DNA of 15,020 nucleotides from Acidimicrobiales bacterium (lineage in GTDB: Bacteria; Actinomycetota; Acidimicrobiia; Acidimicrobiales; JABEUL01): the NCBI GenBank assembly GCA_013044465.1, contig JABEUL010000246.1:1-15020 (forward strand), written 5' to 3'. Positions 7,367 to 14,936 of the stretch are shown here, piece by piece. Both the position numbers and the translations under genes were made by a program. Every line of letters begins with the position of its first letter. Position 1 is the first letter of the stretch. The notes under the pieces were generated by a model. The model was not told the origin of the DNA. It worked only from the letters and a program-made list of their open reading frames with translations, and did no database searches.

Positions 7367-7942
7367 TTAAATCGGAGCTTCTTGGCTTATTTTTTCCATA
7401 AATTCAACTATTGTCGCTGGATAAAGCTCTCTTTCCACCTCTTTTATTCTTTCATGAAGTGATTTTTCGCTGTCATCTGGAAATATTGGGACTTCCCTTT
7501 GAGCAAGTATTGGCCCTTCGTCAACTCCAAGGGTTGCTACATGGACAGTGCACCCAGTTAGGTCATCGCCGGATTCCAATGCATCCCGGACAGCATGCCA
7601 ACCCTTAAATTTTGGCAATAAGGAAGGATGGGTATTTAAAATCCTGCCCGGGAACTTGTCAAAAACTGATTTTCCTAGCACGGTACCGTAACCCGCCATC
7701 GCAATAACATCAAGTTGGTATTTGGCAAGTACTGCAGCGACTAATTCGCTATATTTTTCTCTGTCAAAGGAATCACCAAAACTGTCCCTAACTACTAATT
7801 CAACAGGAATATCTACATCCATTGCAACTTTCACTGCTCTGCATGGACGGTCTACTACTACTACTGCGACTTCAATTGAGTGCTCTAGAATTGATTCAAG
7901 AATCGTTCCTGTACCTGAAGCCAGCACACCAAGTTTCACCAT
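7367..7942 (-). CDS. purN: Phosphoribosylglycinamide formyltransferase (GAR transformylase)
   Basis: It transfers a formyl group from 10-formyl-tetrahydrofolate to GAR in purine synthesis. At 191 residues it is a normal single-domain enzyme. The catalytic triad is visible: N103 and H105 in ILNTHPSLLP, and D141 in GVDEGPILAQ. The phosphate-binding loop reads GTGTILES where E. coli has GNGSNLQA; a hydrophobic residue at the Asn position, together with VDRPCRA and LHERIK, matches the actinobacterial form (as in mycobacterial PurN) and supports the lineage call. The ATG at 7942 has only a weak GATAAG site. The gene lies 38 bp after the transglutaminase gene and 77 bp before purH, so it may be read through from the moxR cassette or have its own promoter; I see no clear one. 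Confidence 0.94.
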   Translation of the reverse strand: MVKLGVLASGTGTILESILEHSIEVAVVVVDRPCRAVKVAMDVDIPVELVVRDSFGDSFDREKYSELVAAVLAKYQLDVIAMAGYGTVLGKSVFDKFPGRILNTHPSLLPKFKGWHAVRDALESGDDLTGCTVHVATLGVDEGPILAQREVPIFPDDSEKSLHERIKEVERELYPATIVEFMEKISQEAPI

Positions 7943-7980
7943 CGCAACTTATCAGGAAAATTACCACCCGAGCGTCGCAA

Positions 7981-10254
7981 CTATTCGACTCCTTGATCGG
8001 ACAACTCTAGGCTGGCAAAATATCTGTCAATCTCCTCGGCCAGTGCGAGGGCATCTTGATTTTCCCTTGGATTACAGGTTGCATACGAATAGGCATCTTT
8101 TTCACCCAGGTCGGCCAGCTTGGACAGTGTGACTTCCAGCAAAGGGTCGATAGGTTCAATCAGCGAGACTCTTTTTGAAAACTCCACAAAGGTCTCACTA
8201 CCCCTTTTTTGTATCCCATGAATCGCAAATTTAGCGAACACATTATTCCAAGCAGTCTCGACCCCCGAACTTGCAATTTCCACTCGCTTCAAGTTTGTCG
8301 AACCCCGTTTATTTCCACCAACTAGTAGGTGAATTTTTTTGGATCTTTCCTTTACAAAAAAAGCTCCAAGCAGCAGAACTACAACAGCAAAGACAAGCAA
8401 GGCGATCTCTACCCAATTATTTTTGCCCGAAATAGCCGAAATTCCCTGCTTTGGACTACTCGTAGGTGGGGTTTTGACTGTTGAACTGGGCAAGGACTTA
8501 CCCGTTGAGGTCTTGGGCTTGGAATTAGGAGTAGTTGTAGCATTTGGGGTTGTGGTAGCAGGTGGTGCTGTAGTTGGAGTTGCTCCTACGAAGCCATGCA
8601 GCGGCGTTGGGCTTTGGCCTGCATACCCACCGGGAGTTGGTTCAAACGAGACCCATCCTACCTGTGAACCGAAATAAACTTGTGGCCAAGCATGAGCGTC
8701 AGTGGAGACTACTTGGTATTGATTGGCCACAGATGTTCGATTCCCGACATCAAATCCGACAACTACTCGGGTAGGTAGACCTACTTCTCTAGCCAACACT
8801 GCAAAGGCTGTCGCATACTGTTGGCAGAAACCCGTCCTAGTTGCTGTCAAAAATTGCAACAATCCGGCACCGCCTGAACTCAGAGTCGGAGGAGTAAGGG
8901 AATAAATGAAACTCCCGGATTGAAAATAGTTCTCAAGTGCAATTGCTTTTGAACCAGGCGTAGTATCTCCTCGCGTGACTAACTGAGCTATGGAGTGAAT
9001 TTCGCTTGGAAGACTGGGCAATTCCAAGTATGGTGAGAGTAAATTTGGGTCAATTCCAAAGTCAGGATTTTGCGTAATATTTGCGCCGACCAAATTCGGC
9101 TCATACGAAGTTACCTGGTAGCTCAAATTCTCAAATGCACCACCTGGAATCGAAAGCAATCCTGAAGGGTTTAGAGACAGTGAGGTGCCACTTGAGCTAC
9201 TAGCTACAGAAACGGCTTCATCAACTACAGGCAAAGCATTTCCACCTAGTTTTTCGATATTATACGTTTGATGTATCTTCGTCGCTCCTTGTTGACTTAA
9301 CCAAGGGCCCGGAAGTCGTGTGGTGATTCCAGTTGCATTCCAATTGGTTCCATTAAAATTGTCCAAGGTGGCAAGGGTAAAATATGTTGGACTAGAAGTG
9401 GATACTGTGAACATTTTTAAGGGAACCGATGCCAAAAACTCATAGAGCGAATTCATGGAGACAGACAAGGACACTTGACCTGATTGCGAGTTATTGCCTC
9501 CAAGGCCTGACGAGGTAATCTGCAATCTAGTCAATGCCGGACCCATGGCGACACTTGGAATGACTGCCGCTACCACTAGAACGACAAAGCCAAGAACTCC
9601 TTTGACCTTGGTCTTATATCCGTAGAGACTCCATGAAGGTAACTTCTTTCCGAACTGGCCGCTTAATGTGGTGAAATTTGATGGAAACAGCACTTTGGGA
9701 CGAATTTCGCAAACTATAAAAGTTGTAAACATTATCGTGAGTAAAATTGCAAGTCTCACGCCATTGAAGTTAGAAGGAGCTAAAGCAACCGCAATAACTG
9801 ATAACACCATCGAATCAGCGAGAATACTAAAGGTCCGATATCCTCTGGACCTGGCAGTTTCTGATGCAAATGTCGACAGGGCAAATATAAAAACTATTTC
9901 AATTAGCGCCCCTCTATCTAGAGATCCAAGATGCCTGTTCCGATAAAAACTAGACATAAGCCGGAAGCTTGCAAAAATGGAATTAAATGTACTAGTCGTG
10001 GGAATGCCATAATAAGTATTAGGACCAAGTACTAATGAGAAAAGAGCTGATAATCCCACTCCATAAGAAATTTGGACAATATAGCGAAGCTTGGCCCTAG
10101 ATACAAGCCAAGCAGCTACAAATCCGAAAACGACTGCGGCGAGAAGCTCAACGAGAGAGAGAAATGTTGAAGAAAATAGCTTGCTAGTAAAAAATCCAAA
10201 TGCAAGTAGATAAGGAATGACTATCAATTTGGCCCTACCTTTGAGGCCCACCAA
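7981..10254 (-). CDS. TgpA-like membrane transglutaminase-fold protein (DUF3488 / transglutaminase core / DUF4129-like tail)
   Basis: A 757-residue membrane protein with a papain-like transglutaminase domain facing outward. About seven N-terminal membrane segments (near 10-28, 31-50, 58-76, 115-130, 144-160, 167-183, 218-238) have basic cytoplasmic loops (SRAKLR; ARSRGYR; KTKVK). The outer region 240-610 carries the catalytic Cys and His, C477 in RTGFCQQYATAFAVLARE and H521 in TDAHAWPQVYF, with E538 in WVSFEPTPG where the third triad residue is often Asp. A Pro/Thr-rich linker (about 548-605) leads to a last membrane segment (614-634) and a cytoplasmic tail whose GSETFVEFSKRV resembles DUF4129. 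Eight segments place both termini inside. The start is uncertain: the TTG at 10254 overlaps the DUF58 gene by 31 bp, while a TTG at 10227 has a better-placed AGG-rich site but loses the basic N-terminus. The physiological substrate is unknown. Confidence 0.88.
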   Translation of the reverse strand: MVGLKGRAKLIVIPYLLAFGFFTSKLFSSTFLSLVELLAAVVFGFVAAWLVSRAKLRYIVQISYGVGLSALFSLVLGPNTYYGIPTTSTFNSIFASFRLMSSFYRNRHLGSLDRGALIEIVFIFALSTFASETARSRGYRTFSILADSMVLSVIAVALAPSNFNGVRLAILLTIMFTTFIVCEIRPKVLFPSNFTTLSGQFGKKLPSWSLYGYKTKVKGVLGFVVLVVAAVIPSVAMGPALTRLQITSSGLGGNNSQSGQVSLSVSMNSLYEFLASVPLKMFTVSTSSPTYFTLATLDNFNGTNWNATGITTRLPGPWLSQQGATKIHQTYNIEKLGGNALPVVDEAVSVASSSSGTSLSLNPSGLLSIPGGAFENLSYQVTSYEPNLVGANITQNPDFGIDPNLLSPYLELPSLPSEIHSIAQLVTRGDTTPGSKAIALENYFQSGSFIYSLTPPTLSSGGAGLLQFLTATRTGFCQQYATAFAVLAREVGLPTRVVVGFDVGNRTSVANQYQVVSTDAHAWPQVYFGSQVGWVSFEPTPGGYAGQSPTPLHGFVGATPTTAPPATTTPNATTTPNSKPKTSTGKSLPSSTVKTPPTSSPKQGISAISGKNNWVEIALLVFAVVVLLLGAFFVKERSKKIHLLVGGNKRGSTNLKRVEIASSGVETAWNNVFAKFAIHGIQKRGSETFVEFSKRVSLIEPIDPLLEVTLSKLADLGEKDAYSYATCNPRENQDALALAEEIDRYFASLELSDQGVE

Positions 10255-11489
10255 GCACGTGCCAAACCGACATCATTTGGTATCGTTACCAGATTTTTGC
10301 ATCTGATTTGCTCCAAGTCTTCTTCTGCGCTCCGAGGTTCTTTTGGAAATCTACCCTCATTAACACTCCCGAAAAATTCATTGGAATTTCTCTCAGTTAA
10401 GACAATCTGGAATACTGCCCCGAGACAGTCGACATCGTCTTGGGCTCTTGAAAAATGCAGCGTTGGGTCACTCGTCACTAATACGATATTTCTTTTATTG
10501 ACCTCGGAAAGATACCTAGAAATCCCAAGACCATCTATTCTTGTACGACCTTCGAGGCCTGCAAGTATTGCCAACAGGGTTAATTCGGATTCACGTTGAT
10601 TTGGTTGCAGTACTCTTTTTGGTCCGTAGATTGTAGAAATAGTTACTTCCTTGCCAGACTTTAAAAATGAAAGCGCTAAGGATCCTGATATGTCTGCAAT
10701 GCGATCCACCAAATAGGATTGTCGGCTTAAAAATTCAGGGACAATGCTATTATCAATTACAATTTCAACCACCCGCTCAGCAGGTCTTTCAAAAGTTCTG
10801 AGCATAACAGAAGAGCTCTTTATGCTAAGTGGCCAGTGAACTCTCTCAATAGATTCTCCTGGCCGCCATGGTTTGAATCCAAATGGTGTGTCACCTGAGT
10901 TGGCTTCCTTCACTTTTTGGTAATTATTCCCAGCGACGGTAAGTTTCTCTAATCCACTGGAGTTAACTTCTATTGGACTGAGATTGGGATATACCAATAC
11001 CTCTGTAGTCAGAGAAGAAGTTAAGTAATGAGCCGTTAAGCCAAATGGATCCAATCTCCAAAACTCAACCGGACCTATCGTCATTTTCCCCCGGCTCCGA
11101 GCACGTATCTTGGATCTGATGCCATAGCGTGAATTGGCCGGAATGTAATCTAAAAACATCTTTGGACGAAGAACAAATCTTCCTTGCCTACTTTCTGAGA
11201 CCGGTGAGCCAAATGCAACAACTCTGCTTAAACCAAATCGTGCCAGCAACTCAACCGTGGTAATAACCGTCTCTCCTTGGCAAACCAACCTCTTTTCGAC
11301 CAATAGTGTTGTATGAGGTTCATTTCTTTTCCATTTCCTAGAACTAATGTCACTGGCTCCAAGACCACCTACAAATGCGAGGAGTAGACTAACTGCAAGA
11401 GTCACGAGTTCGAAGTTAAACGCAATGCGCCCAATAAATAAAAGTGCCGCACTTAAGGACAAACAATAAATACCTCTAAGTGTGAGCAA
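10224..11489 (-). CDS. DUF58-family membrane protein of the MoxR cassette
   Basis: A 421-residue protein with two adjacent N-terminal membrane segments (about 6-24 and 27-45), then a soluble domain. The DUF58 signature is clear: FKPWRPGESIERVHWPLS (205-222) followed by SSVMLRTFE and a VEIVIDNS strand (241-248) that resembles the start of a von Willebrand A-like fold. The family is widely found between a MoxR ATPase and a TgpA-like transglutaminase, as here; its biochemical role is unknown, and a part in envelope protein assembly or maturation is the usual proposal. The start is TTG at 11489, with AAAGG 11 bases upstream. It overlaps the transglutaminase gene by up to 31 bp and follows moxR after 52 bp, so the three are probably one operon. 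Confidence 0.88.
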   Translation of the reverse strand: MLTLRGIYCLSLSAALLFIGRIAFNFELVTLAVSLLLAFVGGLGASDISSRKWKRNEPHTTLLVEKRLVCQGETVITTVELLARFGLSRVVAFGSPVSESRQGRFVLRPKMFLDYIPANSRYGIRSKIRARSRGKMTIGPVEFWRLDPFGLTAHYLTSSLTTEVLVYPNLSPIEVNSSGLEKLTVAGNNYQKVKEANSGDTPFGFKPWRPGESIERVHWPLSIKSSSVMLRTFERPAERVVEIVIDNSIVPEFLSRQSYLVDRIADISGSLALSFLKSGKEVTISTIYGPKRVLQPNQRESELTLLAILAGLEGRTRIDGLGISRYLSEVNKRNIVLVTSDPTLHFSRAQDDVDCLGAVFQIVLTERNSNEFFGSVNEGRFPKEPRSAEEDLEQIRCKNLVTIPNDVGLARAWWASKVGPN

Positions 11490-11541
11490 TTAGTTCAGAG
11501 CCTTTCAACGCTTGCAAGATTAAAGCGTGTCATCTTTACTC

Positions 11542-12612
11542 TTAATCTTGGCGTCTAATTGGCACCGGTACTTGATTTAAAACTGAAATCAATACTGCTT
11601 CAGGTGTAATCCCGGCGTAGAGCGACGATGAATTCAATTTTATGCGGTGCCCCAATACCGGCAAAAATACCGACTTTATGTCATCTGGGGTTATGTAGTC
11701 ACGTGAATTGATCAATGCCATTGCCTTAGCACTCTTTTGCACCGCCAAGCCTGCCCGAGGAGATGCACCGACCAATACATCAGGGTGACTTCTGGTAGCC
11801 CAAATTAGGTCCAATAAGTACTCGGTCAGCCCATCAGCTATAAATACACTAGAAACTGAATTGATTAATGCTTTAACTCCTTCAATATCGGTCACTGGCT
11901 TTAGTAAATCAACAGCTCCATGTGAAACTTTAGTACTTGAATTGTGTTCACTCCCAAGTATTTTGGATTCATTATGCCTTGTTGGATAACCTAGTGTGAT
12001 TCGAATTAGAAACCGGTCAAGCTGATTCTGTGGCAGCAAAAATGTGCCATCAACATCGGCGGGATTTTGGGTAGCCAAGACAAAGAAAGGTCTAGGAAGC
12101 TCTTGAGTGGACCCATCCACGGTAACGTGCCTTTCCTCCATGGCTTCTAGGAGTGCACTCTGGGCTCTTGGGGAGGCTCGATTTAGCTCATCAAAGAGCA
12201 CAACGTTAGAAAAAACAGGGCCTCTCTTAAAGGCAAGTTTGGCAAAACTTCCTATGGAACCACCTTGCGGGTTGGCACCTGTAGGATCAGTCCCAACTGG
12301 GACTACTGAACCTATGACATCAGATGGCAGAAGGTCAGAAGTACCTTGGATTCTCTGCCACTTAAGTCCGGTTGCTCTTGCAATTGCCTTTGCAAGCGTA
12401 GTTTTCCCCACTCCTGGAAGATCCTCTATCAAGACATGACCCTCAGTTGCAAGTCCGATGAGTGCCAGCTCAATTGCTGTAGGTGGTCCGTGAAATACTG
12501 AGGCAATGGAGGCCATAATTCGCTTCATTAAATCTGAAGCACCATTCATCGAAGGGGACTGTTTAGCCGGCCCCGTAGCAGAATAGTCCTCAACAGCACC
12601 TTCAGTAGCCAC
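11542..12612 (-). CDS. MoxR-family AAA+ ATPase
   Basis: A 356-residue chaperone-like AAA+ ATPase. It has Walker A LPGVGKTT (65-72), Walker B VVLFDELNRA with D141-E142, sensor 1 ATQNP (N183), the QLDRF arginine (R200) and sensor 2 GASPRAG (R286). MoxR proteins commonly act with a neighbouring DUF58 or VWA protein, and here the next gene is DUF58. Compared with common MoxR proteins, the segment after GSVVPV (about 106-124) is longer and rich in Gly and Pro. The start used is GTG at 12612; no good ribosome site is visible, and internal ATGs at codons 22 and 29 are no better supported, so the N-terminal 20 low-complexity residues are less certain. It is the first gene of the cassette and has a candidate promoter just upstream. 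Confidence 0.92.
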   Translation of the reverse strand: MATEGAVEDYSATGPAKQSPSMNGASDLMKRIMASIASVFHGPPTAIELALIGLATEGHVLIEDLPGVGKTTLAKAIARATGLKWQRIQGTSDLLPSDVIGSVVPVGTDPTGANPQGGSIGSFAKLAFKRGPVFSNVVLFDELNRASPRAQSALLEAMEERHVTVDGSTQELPRPFFVLATQNPADVDGTFLLPQNQLDRFLIRITLGYPTRHNESKILGSEHNSSTKVSHGAVDLLKPVTDIEGVKALINSVSSVFIADGLTEYLLDLIWATRSHPDVLVGASPRAGLAVQKSAKAMALINSRDYITPDDIKSVFLPVLGHRIKLNSSSLYAGITPEAVLISVLNQVPVPIRRQD

Positions 12613-12636
12613 TGAGCGCCCCGTGATGAGTTGTAC

Positions 12637-12665
12637 ATTGTGCCATCTTTACCTGCTTCTGACAA
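12637..12665 (-). promoter_or_regulatory. Candidate promoter for the moxR cassette
   Basis: The minus strand shows TTGTCA (12660-12665), 17 bases, then CACAAT (12637-12642). The -35 box matches the sigma-70 consensus at five of six positions and the -10 at four of six. It sits about 25 bp before the moxR GTG. A similar TTGTCA-17-CACATT arrangement precedes sucC. The call is by eye and tentative. Confidence 0.3.
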
Positions 12666-12749
12666 TTAAGCCATATAGAGAACTTTTACTAGCATAATAT
12701 CCTCGGAGACAAAAAACCTTATGACTTAGATAATTTGTTGAAATATCAG

Positions 12750-12787
12750 GTTGGATATTAGATCTAAGGGGTTATATTAAATCCAAC
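12750..12787 (-). terminator. Hairpin in the sucD-moxR gap, possible terminator or 3'-end structure
   Basis: Arms GTTGGAT (12750-12756) and ATCCAAC (12781-12787) are exact inverted repeats. Three more pairs (TTA with TAA) follow inside after a one-base bulge, leaving a loop of about 17 bases. It lies about 34 bp after the sucD stop on the transcribed strand. There is no T-tract directly after it, so it is not a classic intrinsic terminator. The rest of the 209-bp gap is AT-rich; I see no gene or RNA in it apart from the candidate moxR promoter. Confidence 0.3.
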
Positions 12788-12821
12788 TATCCGAGAGTAA
12801 ATCCGGCATAAGTCTCTTGAG

Positions 12822-13706
12822 TTACAGCGCTCGGACTACTTCAACCATGATCTGGCCTGCTTCAGTTGGATTTTGTGCCACTTTCACTCCTGCCTTTTCA
12901 AGTGCTTCCTTCTTAGCTTTTGCGGTTCCTTTCGAACCAGAGATAATCGCACCTGCATGACCCATTTTTCTTCCGGGAGGAGCCGTTACTCCGGCTATGT
13001 AAGAAACTACAGGTTTATCCATTTTTTCTGCAATGAATTTTGCGGCCTCTTCTTCGGCCGATCCTCCAATTTCACCAATCATCATAACGGCTTTGGTTTC
13101 AGGATCATTTTGAAAAGCATCAAGTACGTCAACGAAAACTGTTCCCGGAACTGGGTCACCACCAATTCCTACGCATGTGGTTTGACCCACTCCATTTTGA
13201 GAAAGTTCAAATATTGCCTGATAAGTTAGGGTTCCCGATCTGGAAACAATTCCAACCGGACCTCCAGGGAGTGCAATTGAGCCAGACGTGATGCCAATAT
13301 TGCACTTTCCAGGAGAGATAATCCCTGGGCAGTTAGGACCGAGCAATCTCGTAGATGGGTATGAATCCCTTAGCGTATTGAAAACTCGGGCCTGATCCTG
13401 AGCTGGAATGTGCTCCGTAATACAAACAATGAATCCCACTCCTGCTTCGGCCGCTTCAAGTATTGCTCCAGGCGCGGCTTTTGGAGGAACGCTAATAAAT
13501 GTAGCGACTGCTCCCGTTGCCTCAACTGCCTCTTTGACGGAGTTGAAAACGGGTATGCCATCGACATCAGTTCCGCCTTTTCCCGGAGTTACTCCACCAA
13601 CGACTTTGGTGCCATAGTCTCTGTTGCGCAAGCCATGAAACTTCCCTTGCCCGCCAGTCAAACCCTGGACGATTACCTTAGTATTTTCATCTACCCAAAT
13701 GCTCAT
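12822..13706 (-). CDS. sucD: Succinyl-CoA synthetase, alpha subunit
   Basis: With SucC it converts succinyl-CoA to succinate with nucleoside triphosphate formation in the TCA cycle. The 294-residue protein has the CoA-binding domain first (VQGLTGGQGKFH, 13-24; GGVTPGKGG, 37-45), GPNCPGII (123-130), the phosphate loop SRSGTLTYQ (155-163), GIGGDPVPGT (180-189) and the phosphorylated active-site histidine H250 in KMGHAGAIISG. The length is normal. The ATG at 13706 has a GGGAG ribosome site about 8 bases upstream. It follows sucC after a 16-bp gap, the standard two-gene arrangement for the two subunits of one enzyme. Identification is secure. Confidence 0.97.
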   Translation of the reverse strand: MSIWVDENTKVIVQGLTGGQGKFHGLRNRDYGTKVVGGVTPGKGGTDVDGIPVFNSVKEAVEATGAVATFISVPPKAAPGAILEAAEAGVGFIVCITEHIPAQDQARVFNTLRDSYPSTRLLGPNCPGIISPGKCNIGITSGSIALPGGPVGIVSRSGTLTYQAIFELSQNGVGQTTCVGIGGDPVPGTVFVDVLDAFQNDPETKAVMMIGEIGGSAEEEAAKFIAEKMDKPVVSYIAGVTAPPGRKMGHAGAIISGSKGTAKAKKEALEKAGVKVAQNPTEAGQIMVEVVRAL

Positions 13707-13722
13707 TATTGATCTCCCTTAC

Positions 13723-14877
13723 TTATTTTGATTCTGCTTCATTGGCCAAAGCCACCGCTCTTTTGGCTGCTCCTAACATCGTTGCTTCGGACAAAAGCAT
13801 TTCGCTTGCATGTTCAGCCAGAATTTCCCTAGCAACTTCTGAATTTGTTCCATCTAACCTAACCACAATTGGAGATTTAATTTCAACTCTGGAAAGCGCG
13901 GTCACTATTCCATTGGCCACCTCATCGCAGCGGACAATTCCTCCGAATATGTTTACCAGTATGGCCCTTACTTTAGGGTCCGTGTTTATAACCTCGAGTG
14001 CGTTTGCCATTACATCTGCATTTGCACCGCCGCCAATATCTAGAAAGTTTGCTGGCGAACCACCAACTTGATTCACAACGTCACATGTGCTCATGGCAAG
14101 CCCAGCACCATTTGCTATAACGCCGACTGAACCATCTAGCCCTATATAGTTGAGCCCTTTTTCAGCGGCTAGTTTTTCGCGCCCATCCACATCTGAAATA
14201 CCGCGAAACTCGTCCCACTCTGGATGCCTAAAAGCTGCGTCTTCGTCAAGTGTCACTTTGGCATCAAGTGCATGTACCCGCCCATCCGGGGTTAGGATCA
14301 GCGGGTTGATCTCAACTAGATCTGCATCACCGTCCCTAAAACATCTGTATAACTCACCAAGTATCGCCACCGTTCCCTCACGAGCTTCATCGGCTAATCC
14401 CGCAGCATCAACTAGACGCCTAAGAGAATCGAGGTCCACTCCTTCAACCGGGTCTACTTCAAGTTTCACAATCGCATCAGGGTCTTCCTCGGCTACTTGT
14501 TCTATTTCTACTCCACCTTTTGCACTCAGCATGCATAGATGTTTTCTCTGTGCACGATCCAAAGTAAAGGAAGCATAATACTCTTCTTTAATATCCGATG
14601 CCTTTTCTAGCCAGACCCTTTTCACCAAGTGCCCTTTAATGTCCATACCTAGAATGGCATCTGCATTTTGCAGAAGTTCCTCTTTATTGTTTGCAATCTT
14701 TATTCCACCGGCCTTGCCACGCCCGCCGACTTGAACTTGGGCTTTTACTACAACTGGATACCCTACCCGCTCGCCTATTTCAACAGCCTCGTCGACGCTT
14801 TGGGCCACCCCTCCAGGAGAGGTTGGAATTCCAAAACGCGCAAAATACTGTTTTCCTTGGTACTCAAAAAGGTCCAT
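13723..14877 (-). CDS. sucC: Succinyl-CoA synthetase, beta subunit (ADP/GDP-forming)
   Basis: This is the ATP-grasp subunit that binds nucleotide and succinate. The 384-residue protein begins with MDLFEYQGKQYF as usual and shows the ATP-grasp motif VKAQVQVGGRGKAGG (44-58), metal-binding LVEINPL (187-193; N191) and LDAKV (D205), then the C-terminal flavodoxin-like domain with ANGAGLAMSTCD (255-266), ANFLDIGGGA (276-285) and NIFGGIVRCD (309-318). The start ATG at 14877 has an AGGAGT site 6 bases upstream. It leads directly into sucD. A promoter-like box pair precedes it, after a probable gene end at 14937. Whether ATP or GTP is preferred cannot be read from the sequence by eye. Confidence 0.97.
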   Translation of the reverse strand: MDLFEYQGKQYFARFGIPTSPGGVAQSVDEAVEIGERVGYPVVVKAQVQVGGRGKAGGIKIANNKEELLQNADAILGMDIKGHLVKRVWLEKASDIKEEYYASFTLDRAQRKHLCMLSAKGGVEIEQVAEEDPDAIVKLEVDPVEGVDLDSLRRLVDAAGLADEAREGTVAILGELYRCFRDGDADLVEINPLILTPDGRVHALDAKVTLDEDAAFRHPEWDEFRGISDVDGREKLAAEKGLNYIGLDGSVGVIANGAGLAMSTCDVVNQVGGSPANFLDIGGGANADVMANALEVINTDPKVRAILVNIFGGIVRCDEVANGIVTALSRVEIKSPIVVRLDGTNSEVAREILAEHASEMLLSEATMLGAAKRAVALANEAESK

Positions 14878-14903
14878 AGTTACTCCTATACTCAGTTACA
14901 ACG

Positions 14904-14932
14904 AATGTGTTTATTCGAATTAATATTGACAA
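14904..14932 (-). promoter_or_regulatory. Candidate promoter for sucCD
   Basis: The minus strand carries TTGTCA (14927-14932), a 17-base AT-rich spacer containing the palindrome ATTCGAAT, and CACATT (14904-14909). This lies entirely in the 59-bp gap between the upstream gene's stop and sucC. The -35 is good and the -10 is poor. It resembles the site ahead of moxR. Tentative. Confidence 0.3.
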
Positions 14933-14936
14933 GCAA

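Noticed and set aside
8500..8600. Short repeated units considered as a tandem repeat or mobile remnant
   Set aside because: They encode the Pro/Thr-rich linker of the transglutaminase protein in frame; low complexity explains the repetition.
12613..12821. The 209-bp gap considered for a small gene, tRNA or other RNA
   Set aside because: No open frame with a ribosome site, no cloverleaf and no strong structure beyond the hairpin reported; it is AT-rich like other gaps here.
13408..14578. Long plus-strand open frames opposite sucD and sucC
   Set aside because: They are antisense shadows rich in Ser, Thr and Pro with no family motifs, opposite genes of certain identity.
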